Shown piece by piece: positions 53,804 to 61,755 of a stretch of DNA of 64,000 nucleotides. The notes below the pieces were generated by a model. That model searched no databases and was not told the origin of the DNA. It worked only from the letters and a program-made list of their open reading frames with translations. The stretch covers positions 1-64,000 of the forward strand of contig DXLO01000010.1 in assembly GCA_019414665.1 (NCBI GenBank), written 5' to 3'. The position numbers were made by a program, and so were the translations under genes. Origin of the DNA: Bacteroides sp. (GTDB lineage: Bacteria > Bacteroidota > Bacteroidia > Bacteroidales > Bacteroidaceae). The number at the start of each line of letters is the position of its first letter. Position 1 is the first letter of the stretch.

Positions 53804-54196
53804 ATGACACAGCAAGAATTTATGGAACGGACGGGGATAACCCCTACAGCAGAGGATTTTGATTACATCCATGCGGTTTATCTGAACACTTCGATGAACA
53901 AGGATGAGTTCTGCAAAGATTTCAAGAAACATGGGGACAGCCGGATTATCCGCGATGTCCATGTACGGGTGCTGAACTATGAGATGAAATGTGAACGGCA
54001 AAAGGAAGTTATCGGCAACCTGACCGACTTCCTGATTGGAAAGGCGCATGCGTATGACGATACCGATTTCCGCAAAGAAGCGGTAGGGCTGGTCGGTGAG
54101 ATGGAAGTGGTGAAACGGACCATTGAATTGGGGCTTCCGCTTTGGGATGAAGACAGGATGGTTGTCCTTTCGATGATAGAAGAACAAGGCAAATAG
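53804..54196 (+). CDS. Prophage protein of unknown function
   Basis: 130 residues, helical and charged, no signal or membrane span (MTQQEFMERTGITPTAEDFDYIHAVYL). The first 50 residues could form a small DNA- or protein-binding helical bundle. Not recognised. It is clearly coding: GC-rich third positions, in line with the downstream phage operon, 21 bases after the preceding gene. A 145-base non-coding gap with a tRNA-like sequence follows. Confidence 0.6.
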   Translation: MTQQEFMERTGITPTAEDFDYIHAVYLNTSMNKDEFCKDFKKHGDSRIIRDVHVRVLNYEMKCERQKEVIGNLTDFLIGKAHAYDDTDFRKEAVGLVGEMEVVKRTIELGLPLWDEDRMVVLSMIEEQGK

Positions 54197-54230
54197 ATTG
54201 CCGGATAACTGGCAGCCCGGAAAGACGGGC

Positions 54231-54315
54231 AGGGGCGGCAGGCACGGCCGGAGAGTTGGTAAATCGAAATAAGAAAGCGTAGAAAGCCGTCGGGGTTCGA
54301 TTCCCCGCGCCCCAC
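54231..54315 (+). other. tRNA-like sequence, not a standard tRNA
   Basis: The 3' part is a perfect T arm: CGGGG-TTCGATT-CCCCG, followed by CGCCCCAC as an acceptor strand. About 65 bases upstream AGGGGCG can pair with it except for one end base, and AGTTGGTAA looks like a D loop. But there is no 5-base anticodon stem with a 7-base loop in between, and the spacing after the acceptor strand is irregular. It fills the only non-coding gap in the early operon. A tRNA remnant or a structured RNA that mimics tRNA are both possible. Confidence 0.45.
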
Positions 54316-54341
54316 GATATAAACTTTTAAAATTTAGAGTT

Positions 54342-54608
54342 ATGGCAAAGAATTTCAATCCGAGAACAGCAGAGAGTCTGTTCAAACAGAAGTTGCGCAC
54401 GATGATAGGCAGTACGGCACATACGCAGAATATTGCCGACCAGGCGATGGAGCTGGCTGGACAATTCATGACGGAGGATGAGATAAGCAACTCGGATGCC
54501 TACCGGGTGATAGAGAATGTGAGCTGTGTGTGTGAGGAAGCGATGCAGGTGCTGGTCGAAGAACTGCAGAAAGGGACACGCCTTCATGAAATACTGACGG
54601 GTGATTAG
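54342..54608 (+). CDS. Small helical prophage protein
   Basis: 88 residues, wholly helical by pattern (RTAESLFKQKLRTMIGSTAHTQNIADQAMELAG), acidic towards the C terminus, no known domain. It starts at the first ATG after the tRNA-like sequence. Part of the early operon; its stop lies 61 bases before the HTH protein gene. Confidence 0.6.
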   Translation: MAKNFNPRTAESLFKQKLRTMIGSTAHTQNIADQAMELAGQFMTEDEISNSDAYRVIENVSCVCEEAMQVLVEELQKGTRLHEILTGD

Positions 54609-54669
54609 GAAATAGCGGAAGCCGTTGAAAACCTTTGAACGAACGATAACGATTAAAAAGTATGACGAT

Positions 54670-55050
54670 ATGAGAAAGCAGATTTTGACAGATAACGAGA
54701 CCAAGACCTTCTTGATGAAGACATTCGGATGCAGCCGTCAGGCTGTGTGGCAAGCACTGAATTTTGTCCGTGACAGCGATCAGGCGCGCCGGATACGCAC
54801 TCTTGCCCTGAAGCGAGGCGGCAAACTGACTGACGGGAACTTCATCCCGAACTGCGAAACCACCTTCGAGGAGTGCGAGAAGACCATGACCTGCACTTTC
54901 GGTCCCCGTGTAAAACTCGTGGTCCACAGAAAGACCAATGATGTGGATGTGTACGTGGACGGAAAACGGACTGAAACCTACCAATGTGAATTTGTATCGG
55001 ATTTCATGCAGCTGCAGCACGAGACCCAACAGATGGCATCTGCCTTATAA
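54670..55050 (+). CDS. Prophage HTH DNA-binding protein
   Basis: 126 residues. MRKQILTDNETKTFLMKTFGCSRQAVWQALNF contains a helix-turn-helix (LMKTFGCSRQAVWQAL), followed by a basic helix (DQARRIRTLALKRGGKL) and a C-terminal beta-rich part. It could be a regulator or a DNA-bending helper for transposition, as it lies directly before the transposase gene (11 bases). The frame is open from a TTG at 54625, but the ATG at 54670 gives a clean N terminus. Confidence 0.65.
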   Translation: MRKQILTDNETKTFLMKTFGCSRQAVWQALNFVRDSDQARRIRTLALKRGGKLTDGNFIPNCETTFEECEKTMTCTFGPRVKLVVHRKTNDVDVYVDGKRTETYQCEFVSDFMQLQHETQQMASAL

Positions 55051-55061
55051 ATAGAAATGAA

Positions 55062-57167
55062 ATGGAGTATTATGGAAAGATATTGTGCATATCCTACAAT
55101 GACCTGACTTACGATGACCGACCGGTGATGGTGAACGGAAAGGCAGACTACAGCAGAAGCCGCACGCTGAAAGGAGTTCATCCTTCCACTCTTTCCGAAG
55201 AAGAACTTGCTCCCATCATGTCGATACCCAATTACAAGAAGTTAGCGGCAAAGGAGAAAATCAATGTAGTTCGATCCGGAAGAGGTCTGGGAGGTTACGT
55301 TTTGGTAGAAATAGCCACCATGCCCCTACGGTTTCAGGAAAGGATAAAACTAAAATACGGAGATATGAAAGAAGACGTAATAAGAAACTGGCTCGGCAGC
55401 CATTACCACATCGATGCGAAAGCCCGGGAATTTTACACCCGGTTCCGTTTTGACAACGGAGATGCACTGCCACCGGAACACATCCAAGAATATACGGTAA
55501 ACGCTTCGGTAATTGAGGCAGTGATGCGTGCCATGGAGGATGCCACGTTTATGCGAAAGGCCATGAAGGCCGGGCCGGTGAACTGGGGCGAACTGGCAGG
55601 AGCCATCAGTTACTACCAAGCAGAGTTCGGACATACCTTGCCTGTCAGTTCCAACCGCTTCAAGAAGCGTGTGAATGACTTCAAGGCCAACGGCTATGAA
55701 AGCCTTATCAGCCGCAAGTTCATGAACCAGAACCGCCGGAAAGTGACCTATGACATTGAACGCCTGCTGCTGAGCATCGATGCCCAACCGGAGCAGCCCT
55801 TCAATACCACCGTGTGGGAACAGTACAATCTATTTGTGCAAGGAGAACTGGAGCTATATGACCCCGAAACCGGCGAGGTGTTGAATCCGGCAGGCTTTAC
55901 CGACAAGGATGGAAATCCGCTGGTATTGAGCCCGGCCACAGTAGCCAACTACCTGAACAACCCCAAGAACAAGGCCCTTCGCGGTAAGCTGCACATGAGC
56001 CAATGGGATTTCAACAATGCCTACCGTCCTTATCATCTGCGCAGCATCGGTGAATATTCCTTGAGTAAGGTTTCTCTTGACGACCGCGACCTGCCGCGCC
56101 CAATGAAGGATGGCAACCGAGTGAAAGCCTATTATGCCTACGATGTGGTGAGCGGTGCTGTGGTGGGATATGCCTACAACCGGTACAAGACTACCGAGTT
56201 ATTTTTAGACTGCATGCGAAACATGTTCCAGACCCTGGACCGGAACGGCATGTATATCCCCGCCGAGTTAGAAGTGGAACACCACCTGGTAAGCGACTTT
56301 GCCGACGGATTGATGCAAGCCGGTACCGTCTTCCCCCTGATCCGCTGGTGTAACCCCGGGAACTCGCGTGAAAAACGTGCCGAGCACAAGAACCGCGAAA
56401 AGAAATACGGTGTGGAGAAACGCACGCAGGTAGGTATCGGCCGATGGTATGCCAAGCTGGAGGCCAACCGCCCGAAGGAAGAAAAGGTGTATGACGAAAA
56501 GAACAACACCTACAAGGTGAAGACCTATAGTTATGAAGAATTGGTAGCCGATGATATACGCGCCATTGAGACCTTCAACGCACAGCCTCACCCCAACCAA
56601 AAGCGCTATCCGGGCATGAGCCGTTGGGATGTGCTTTGCGCCCATCAGAACCCGAACCTTGCACCTTGGGACAAGGCCGTTCTTTACCGGTTCATCGGAC
56701 AGCACACCGAAACAACCATCCGGCAGAACACCTACTGCACGGTGATGTACAACCAATACGGACTGCCCAGCCCGGAAATCATCGAAAAGCTGGAGCCGAG
56801 GAACTACAAGGTAGATGCCTATTATCTGCCCGATGCCGACGGAACCATCAACGAGGTATATATCTACCAGAACGGACGATATATCGCCACCTGCAAGCCC
56901 GTAGCCCGTTACAATGAGAATACAGCCGAGCAGACCGAGTACGACAAGGCAGCCTATACCGAACAGTCCAAGTATGTAGCTCAATTCGACAAGATGATGA
57001 AGGACGGCAAGATCAAGCGTGTGGGCATCCTTGCCAAAGAGGAAGCAAAGCTGATAACAGAGGTACAGGCGGAAGCCGTTCCCCTTCCTGCACAAGCCGA
57101 GGAAGAAGATTACTCAGCCTATATGGACATCAGTGCCTTCGAGCATGATGCAGTAGCCAAGATATAA
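55062..57167 (+). CDS. Mu-like transposase (MuA/rve family)
   Basis: 701 residues, close to MuA in size (663). Order: N-terminal DNA-binding region, a helical/HTH middle (SNRFKKRVNDFKANGYESLISRK near 200), the RNase-H-fold DDE core (about 330-500) and a Mu-transposase C-terminal barrel (about 540-640), then an acidic tail. Candidate catalytic acids are in KVSLDDRDLPRP (Asp340/341/343), EVEHHLVSDF (about 404-412) and NSREKRAEHKNR (Glu437 or Glu441); assigning the exact triad needs alignment. It should bind the end repeats and drive integration and replicative transposition together with the ATPase encoded next to it. Confidence 0.95.
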   Translation: MEYYGKILCISYNDLTYDDRPVMVNGKADYSRSRTLKGVHPSTLSEEELAPIMSIPNYKKLAAKEKINVVRSGRGLGGYVLVEIATMPLRFQERIKLKYGDMKEDVIRNWLGSHYHIDAKAREFYTRFRFDNGDALPPEHIQEYTVNASVIEAVMRAMEDATFMRKAMKAGPVNWGELAGAISYYQAEFGHTLPVSSNRFKKRVNDFKANGYESLISRKFMNQNRRKVTYDIERLLLSIDAQPEQPFNTTVWEQYNLFVQGELELYDPETGEVLNPAGFTDKDGNPLVLSPATVANYLNNPKNKALRGKLHMSQWDFNNAYRPYHLRSIGEYSLSKVSLDDRDLPRPMKDGNRVKAYYAYDVVSGAVVGYAYNRYKTTELFLDCMRNMFQTLDRNGMYIPAELEVEHHLVSDFADGLMQAGTVFPLIRWCNPGNSREKRAEHKNREKKYGVEKRTQVGIGRWYAKLEANRPKEEKVYDEKNNTYKVKTYSYEELVADDIRAIETFNAQPHPNQKRYPGMSRWDVLCAHQNPNLAPWDKAVLYRFIGQHTETTIRQNTYCTVMYNQYGLPSPEIIEKLEPRNYKVDAYYLPDADGTINEVYIYQNGRYIATCKPVARYNENTAEQTEYDKAAYTEQSKYVAQFDKMMKDGKIKRVGILAKEEAKLITEVQAEAVPLPAQAEEEDYSAYMDISAFEHDAVAKI

Positions 57168-57203
57168 TTAACGACGTTAGAACGAATTTAAAACAGCATT
57201 CAA

Positions 57204-58085
57204 ATGGAAATAACAAATGAAGTAAAGCAACGTATTGTGGCAGCGATAGCCGCCGACCGTGAAAATTATCCCAGTGACAACCGCCATGCCACGGCACTGG
57301 GCATAGCCCCCAGCGTTTACAATGCCATCAAGCGGGGCAATTATGAAAAGCAGGTCAGTGATGCCAACTGGGTAGGTATAGCCCGAAGATTAGGCGTGCA
57401 ACTGCGTACAGAAATACCTTGGCTGGCAGCACAGACCCCGACCTACGTGTTTGTGAGCAAGCAGCTGGAAGTGTGCCAGGGAAGCGGGCTGAGTGCCATC
57501 CTGTGCGATATGCCCAATATCGGCAAGACCTTTACAGCGAAAGCTTACGTGAAGCAGCACAAGCACGCCGTATATGTGGACTGCAGCCAGGTGAAGACCA
57601 AACTGAAGCTGATACGCTACATTGCCAAGGAATTCGGTGTGACCAGCAACGGACGCTATAGCGACGTGTATGAGGATCTGGTGGCCTACCTGCGCACGAT
57701 TGATACGCCCCTGGTTATCCTGGATGAAGCCGGGGACCTGCAGTATGAAGCCTTCCTGGAGTTAAAGGCGCTTTGGAACGCTACGGAACGCTGCTGTGCC
57801 TGGTATATGATGGGTGCCGACGGATTAAAGGAGAAGATCAACCGCGCCATCGAAGGCAAGAAGGTGGGCTATACCGAAATGTTGAGCCGCTACGGTGACT
57901 CCTACAGCAAGGTGACCCCGGACGATGCGCAGGAACGCGAAAAGTTTCTGAAGGCACAGGCTGCCATCGTCGCAAAAATCAATGCCCCGGACGGTGCCGA
58001 CATTGCCAAGATTGTTCATAGCACCGGAGGCGGCTTGCGGCGCGTATATACCGAAATCGAAAAATTAAGGAGGATGCAGGCATGA
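57204..58085 (+). CDS. MuB-like AAA+ ATPase, transposition helper
   Basis: 293 residues. An N-terminal helix-turn-helix region (NRHATALGIAPSVYNAIKRG) precedes the ATPase with Walker A CDMPNIGKTF (about 101-110) and Walker B LVILDE (170-175). This is the layout of MuB, which coats target DNA, gives target immunity and delivers the target to the transposase. It follows the transposase gene by 36 bases, and the next gene overlaps its stop by four bases (ATGA). Confidence 0.92.
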   Translation: MEITNEVKQRIVAAIAADRENYPSDNRHATALGIAPSVYNAIKRGNYEKQVSDANWVGIARRLGVQLRTEIPWLAAQTPTYVFVSKQLEVCQGSGLSAILCDMPNIGKTFTAKAYVKQHKHAVYVDCSQVKTKLKLIRYIAKEFGVTSNGRYSDVYEDLVAYLRTIDTPLVILDEAGDLQYEAFLELKALWNATERCCAWYMMGADGLKEKINRAIEGKKVGYTEMLSRYGDSYSKVTPDDAQEREKFLKAQAAIVAKINAPDGADIAKIVHSTGGGLRRVYTEIEKLRRMQA

Positions 58086-58339
58086 TAAGCAAGATAGAAA
58101 TGCAAGCGATGGATGCTGTTATCGGTATCCATCGCGAGATGAGAAAAGCGAATGAGATAGACTGGGAACAGCGCAGATATGAAATTGCCAAAAGCATGCT
58201 TCCGGTAGTAAGAAGCAATTCATCAGGTATAATGTCTATAAAACAAGTTGCCAGACTTGCTGTGGACTATGCTGATGCTCTTATTGAAGAATTGAAAGGA
58301 GGTAACCGTGAAACTGAAGAGAGCCTACAGTCCCGGTGA
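58082..58339 (+). CDS. Small early prophage protein
   Basis: 85 residues, helical, charged (QAMDAVIGIHREMRKANEIDWEQRRYEIAK). Unrecognised. Its ATG overlaps the MuB-like stop, and TTAAGGAGG lies 8 bases before the start, an unusually good Shine-Dalgarno site for this phylum. The 3' end overlaps the next gene by 32 bases. Confidence 0.6.
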   Translation: MISKIEMQAMDAVIGIHREMRKANEIDWEQRRYEIAKSMLPVVRSNSSGIMSIKQVARLAVDYADALIEELKGGNRETEESLQSR

Positions 58340-58970
58340 GGTGCTGAACATGAAGATTCCCCGGTTCGAGTTTTCCGGGGACTGGCAAACCTCGATAGGC
58401 AACCCGGCCAAGAGCGGCGTGTGGATTATTTGGGGAGCCAGCGGAAACGGTAAGAGCAGCTTTGTGATGCAGCTGGCCAAGTACCTGTGTAGCTTCGGAC
58501 GCGTAATTTATGACAGTTTGGAAGAAAGTACCGGTTTGTCGTTCCAGATGAGCCTGAAACGGCACAAGATGGGTGAAGTGAAAAAGAAGCTGATTATCCT
58601 TGACCGGGAACCGATGGAGCAATTGGAGGAACGGTTACGGCGCAGAGGCAGTCCCGGAATCGTGATTATCGACAGCTTCCAATACAGCGGCTTGAACTAC
58701 AAAACCTACAAGGAGTTCAAGGAACGTCATCCCAAGAAACTGTTTATCTTCATCAGCCATGCCGAGGGGCTTCATCCGGCAGGTAGAAGCGCCCGCAAGG
58801 TGGAATATGATGCCGATGTGAAAATCATGGTAAGCTGTTTCAAAGCCTGGTGCAAAAGCCGCTTTATGGAGCGGCCCGGTGAGCCCTACGTGATATGGGA
58901 AGAAGGTGCTGCCAAAACATTGAAGGACGATAATATGGAGGATTATTTGAATGATGGAATGGGAGAATAA
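58308..58970 (+). CDS. RecA/DnaB-like P-loop ATPase of the prophage
   Basis: 220 residues. Walker A WGASGNGKSS (about 42-51) and Walker B GIVIIDS (117-123), with the RecA-fold layout seen in RadA/KaiC/DnaB-type proteins; the strand IFISHAEG after it fits the sensor strand. No DNA-binding extension is obvious. Start is GTG at 58308, supported by AAAGGAGGTA a few bases upstream. It is a second ATPase directly after the MuB-like one; a role in phage DNA replication or recombination is likely but not shown. Confidence 0.8.
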   Translation: MKLKRAYSPGEVLNMKIPRFEFSGDWQTSIGNPAKSGVWIIWGASGNGKSSFVMQLAKYLCSFGRVIYDSLEESTGLSFQMSLKRHKMGEVKKKLIILDREPMEQLEERLRRRGSPGIVIIDSFQYSGLNYKTYKEFKERHPKKLFIFISHAEGLHPAGRSARKVEYDADVKIMVSCFKAWCKSRFMERPGEPYVIWEEGAAKTLKDDNMEDYLNDGMGE

Positions 58971-59172
58971 GCTGTACCAGATACTCCTGAAAGAACAGGA
59001 AGCGGAGGCCGTGGTGGACGATTGGGTAGAACGTAACATACAAAGCGACCTCCGTCTGCGCAGGGCCAAGACAAAGGGACACGTAGTGATAGAAACCAGG
59101 GATGTGATGTTTGCTCGGAATATTCAGGTATGGCATCCATCCTGCCAAATAAACATTAAAGATTTGAAGTGA
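58951..59172 (+). CDS. Small prophage protein
   Basis: 73 residues (MMEWENKLYQILLKEQEAEAVVDDWVERNI), helical then a short strand-rich end. Overlaps the ATPase gene by 20 bases and shares one base with the next start. Unrecognised; real by operon position and codon use. Confidence 0.6.
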   Translation: MMEWENKLYQILLKEQEAEAVVDDWVERNIQSDLRLRRAKTKGHVVIETRDVMFARNIQVWHPSCQINIKDLK

Positions 59173-59642
59173 TGGAAAAGAAAGAAGAAAAGAAAGTGTG
59201 CTGCATCTGCGGCAAAGAGTATGAGGGCTACGGATACAATCCGTTCCCGGTGAAAGAAGAAGGCTGCTGCTGCCAATCGTGCAACTACAGTGTGGTGGTT
59301 CCGGAACGGTGGGAACGACACAAGGCTTTTCAACGTGGTGAAGCGACCGGTGCCGGGAAAGTGTACATCAGCGGAGCCATCGCGCACTATGATATGAATG
59401 AGCGCAAGGAAGCCTTCAGCCGTGCCGAGGAGAAACTGATGGCACAAGGCTATGATCCTGTAAACCCTTTCAGGAACGGATTGCCGGATGAAGCTCATTG
59501 GAGAGCCCACATGCGGGCCGACATTGCCCTGTTGCTGGCTTGTGACTATATCTACATGCTGAAGGACTGGGAACTGAGCAAGGGAGCCAAACTGGAGCTT
59601 GACGTAGCCAGTTCGTGTGGCATTAAAGTATTGTTTGAATAA
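59172..59642 (+). CDS. Zinc-finger plus DUF4406 protein
   Basis: 156 residues. An N-terminal cysteine cluster (VCCICGKEYEG and EGCCCQSC, about residues 9-37) should bind zinc. It is followed by a DUF4406/nucleoside 2-deoxyribosyltransferase-like domain: KVYISGAIAHYDMNERKEAF, AQGYDPVNPF, HMRADIALLLACDYIYML and SKGAKLELDVASSCGI. This fold normally cleaves the N-glycosidic bond of nucleosides or deoxynucleotides, so a role in nucleotide metabolism or base modification during phage growth is possible. The ATG shares a base with the previous stop. Confidence 0.78.
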   Translation: MEKKEEKKVCCICGKEYEGYGYNPFPVKEEGCCCQSCNYSVVVPERWERHKAFQRGEATGAGKVYISGAIAHYDMNERKEAFSRAEEKLMAQGYDPVNPFRNGLPDEAHWRAHMRADIALLLACDYIYMLKDWELSKGAKLELDVASSCGIKVLFE

Positions 59643-59660
59643 CCTTTTAATAGTGAATGT

Positions 59661-59894
59661 ATGGAAGAAAAACAGAAAGTTCAGGTCGTATTTGAATTTG
59701 ACCGTTCCGAGTATGACGCGTATCTCTTTTTGATGAATCAAAAGAAGACGAAAGAGGTAGAGCAAATATGGAACACCATGAGCGGTGAGCCTGTGGTTGC
59801 GGATATTGATTTGTTTGAAGAGGACAGCCAGTCTGTAAAACTTATGATGATAAGTTTGGCAATTCTTTCAGTGGAGAAAAAAGTGAAAGGATGA
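59661..59894 (+). CDS. Small prophage protein
   Basis: 77 residues (EEKQKVQVVFEFDRSEYDAYLFLMNQKK), one strand then helices. Unrecognised. It sits 18 bases after the DUF4406 gene and one base before the GemA-like gene. Real by position and codon pattern. Confidence 0.6.
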   Translation: MEEKQKVQVVFEFDRSEYDAYLFLMNQKKTKEVEQIWNTMSGEPVVADIDLFEEDSQSVKLMMISLAILSVEKKVKG

Positions 59895-59895
59895 T

Positions 59896-60318
59896 ATGGC
59901 ACAGGAAGTAACCAATTTCGCCCGGTTCTATGCATTGTTCAACAAACTGCCTTATCAGGGCGATCGGGAGGAATTCAAAAAACAAATCGTGCTGCAGTAC
60001 ACGTGGAACCGGACAGACAGTCTGAAGGAAATGACGGCCAAGGAGTATGAAGTTTGTTGTACTGCTCTGGAGAAACTGAGCGGACAAGACGAATGGCGGC
60101 AGAAACTTCGCGAGGAACTGCGACGGAAACGCAGCGTCTGCCTGAAGCTGATGCAACAGTTGGGTATAGACACCACCGACTGGAACCGGGTGAACGAATT
60201 CTGCAACAACCCCCGGATAGCCGGCAAGCCCTTTGTTCAGGTTAGTACAGCCGAGCTGGAACAACTGGCCATCAAACTGCGGGCTATCCAACGAAAAGGA
60301 GGTTTAACCGATAAATAG
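59896..60318 (+). CDS. GemA/Gp16-like prophage protein
   Basis: 140 residues, helical and basic. The C-terminal half (LKLMQQLGIDTTDWNRVNEFCNNPRIAGKPF, STAELEQLAIKLRAIQRKGG) resembles the C-terminal part of Mu Gp16/GemA-type regulators, which affect host DNA supercoiling or early/late switching. The first half is different. Placed in the Mu-like early block, which supports the assignment, but sequence support by eye is modest. Confidence 0.6.
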   Translation: MAQEVTNFARFYALFNKLPYQGDREEFKKQIVLQYTWNRTDSLKEMTAKEYEVCCTALEKLSGQDEWRQKLREELRRKRSVCLKLMQQLGIDTTDWNRVNEFCNNPRIAGKPFVQVSTAELEQLAIKLRAIQRKGGLTDK

Positions 60319-60324
60319 AGCAAT

Positions 60325-60510
60325 ATGGATAAAAAAGCACATGAAGCGCTTGAGCGCATAAGAAAAGACGTGACCCTTACGACATCCGATATGGAGAACC
60401 AGGATGCAGCGGAGTTTTTCAACGAACTGGCCGACTGGGCGTATGCCAATGGGGAGGCCATGCTGATAGACGATGAACCGGAAAAGCAGGATGATTATGA
60501 GGATAGATGA
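60325..60510 (+). CDS. Small acidic prophage protein
   Basis: 61 residues (DKKAHEALERIRKDVTLTTSDM, ending EPEKQDDYEDR), helical, acidic tail, unrecognised. Six bases after the GemA-like gene; overlaps the next gene's start. Confidence 0.55.
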   Translation: MDKKAHEALERIRKDVTLTTSDMENQDAAEFFNELADWAYANGEAMLIDDEPEKQDDYEDR

Positions 60511-60694
60511 CCAAGACAAGCTGATAAAAGCGGGGTTCTGTATAATACGAAAGGATGATTATCCAGGCCCGAGGATAAAGATGTGTACCGGCATAAACGG
60601 TGGCTGGAAGACATACAAGAAGTTTGAAACCAAAGCAGAAAGAGACAGGACATTCGCTTTGCTGCTGAAGGATGACAAAGTAATAGCTGATTAA
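60491..60694 (+). CDS. Small prophage protein
   Basis: About 67 residues from the ATG at 60491 (or 65 from 60497): basic with a central GINGGWKTYKKFETKAERDRTFALLL. The frame is open from an earlier ATG at 60473. The pattern of strands and a helix could be a small regulatory domain, but no family was recognised. Confidence 0.55.
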   Translation: MIMRIDDQDKLIKAGFCIIRKDDYPGPRIKMCTGINGGWKTYKKFETKAERDRTFALLLKDDKVIAD

Positions 60695-60712
60695 CAACTA
60701 AAATGATTTAAA

Positions 60713-61375
60713 ATGGAAAAGAACAATCAAAGTGTGGACATCAAGTCCCTGAGTAAAGAACAGCGAGCAGCCCTCATGGCCCAGCTGCAGCAAGAAGAGA
60801 AAGAAGACCGCATCGCCCGTCGTGAAACTTACGAGGCATTACGCGGTGAGTTTATGCACGAAGTAAAGACCAACGTTCTTGAGATGGTGAATGCCGTGAC
60901 CGGGTTCCGCGGATGGCTGGAAAAAGAAGCCGATGCCTTTACCAAGGTGATGAAGGAATACGGCCAGGTGAAAAGCGACGAACAGCGCAGCTATACCATT
61001 ACGGACGGAGACTTCCGTCTGGAAGTGAAAAGCAACAAGGTGAAAGGCTTCGATGAACGAGCCGACATGGCAGCCGACCGTCTGATTGACTATTTGAAGC
61101 GCTACATGCAGAACAGCGAGAAAGGTTCTGATGATCCGATGTATCAGATGGCCATGACCCTGCTGGAGCGCAACAAGATGGGCGACCTGGACTACAAGAG
61201 CATTTCAAAGCTGTATGAACTGGAAGATAAGTTCGATGAAGAGTATGCAGACATCATGCGCCTGTTCAAGGAAGCTAATGTAGTGCAGCGCAATGCCACC
61301 AACTACTACTTCAGCCGCCGCAACCCTGAAAACGGCGTATGGACCCGCATTGAACCCAGTTTCTGCCGTTTGTAG
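60713..61375 (+). CDS. DUF3164 family prophage protein
   Basis: 220 residues. A charged coiled-coil-like N terminus (KEQRAALMAQLQQEEKEDRIARRETYEAL) is followed by a compact domain with SYTITDGDFRLEVKSNKVKGFDERADMAADRLIDYL (ends quoted), the DUF3164 pattern. This family occurs in the early region of many Mu-like phages; function unknown, cytosolic. Last gene before a strong terminator, so the end of the main early operon. Confidence 0.85.
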   Translation: MEKNNQSVDIKSLSKEQRAALMAQLQQEEKEDRIARRETYEALRGEFMHEVKTNVLEMVNAVTGFRGWLEKEADAFTKVMKEYGQVKSDEQRSYTITDGDFRLEVKSNKVKGFDERADMAADRLIDYLKRYMQNSEKGSDDPMYQMAMTLLERNKMGDLDYKSISKLYELEDKFDEEYADIMRLFKEANVVQRNATNYYFSRRNPENGVWTRIEPSFCRL

Positions 61376-61401
61376 CCGAAACCCGTTAACCCTATAAACA
61401 G

Positions 61402-61435
61402 AAAGCGCCGCAGTTGTTATAATTGCGGCGCTTTT
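61402..61435 (+). terminator. Terminator of the early operon
   Basis: AAAGCGCCGCA (61402-61412) pairs perfectly with TGCGGCGCTTT (61424-61434), followed by T. Confidence 0.9.
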
Positions 61436-61461
61436 GTTCTTAAAATAGATGGAAATCAGTT

Positions 61462-61469
61462 ATTTTTGT
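61462..61469 (+). promoter_or_regulatory. Promoter -7 element before the last plus-strand gene
   Basis: TATTTTTG, an exact TAnnTTTG, 16 bases before the ATG at 61486. Confidence 0.55.
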
Positions 61470-61485
61470 AAGAGAAATAAAATGT

Positions 61486-61755
61486 ATGGGCAAAGGACGG
61501 GATAAAGAACTGATCAAGCTGCGTGACGAGGCACTATGCCGTCGTTACTACTATTGGACAGAAATACAGCGGTTGCGGTTCGACGATGCTTTAAAAGTGT
61601 TGTCGGAGCGCGAATTCTTTATATCCGAGGAACGTATCATGACCATCATCCGCCGGAAATCACGTGAGGGAACAGACTACAATCTGAAGCCTGTTCCCAA
61701 GGTGAAAGCCCCCCGTCTGACTGCCGCCCAGCTGGAACTATTCCCCATAAGATGA
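61486..61755 (+). CDS. Small basic prophage protein, possible late regulator
   Basis: 89 residues: GKGRDKELIKLRDEALCRRYYYWTEIQRLRFDDALKVL (ends quoted), then SEREFFISEERIMTIIRRKS. Strongly basic and helical, like a DNA-binding protein. It has its own promoter and no early-operon read-through (a terminator precedes it), and it sits at the junction with the late genes. By place it corresponds to Mor/C-type activators, but I see no sequence proof. Its 3' end overlaps the convergent gene by 18 bases. Confidence 0.6.
   Translation: MGKGRDKELIKLRDEALCRRYYYWTEIQRLRFDDALKVLSEREFFISEERIMTIIRRKSREGTDYNLKPVPKVKAPRLTAAQLELFPIR

Noticed and set aside
54231..54315. Functional tRNA gene
   Set aside because: No anticodon stem-loop can be formed and the end pair of the acceptor is mismatched; listed only as tRNA-like.
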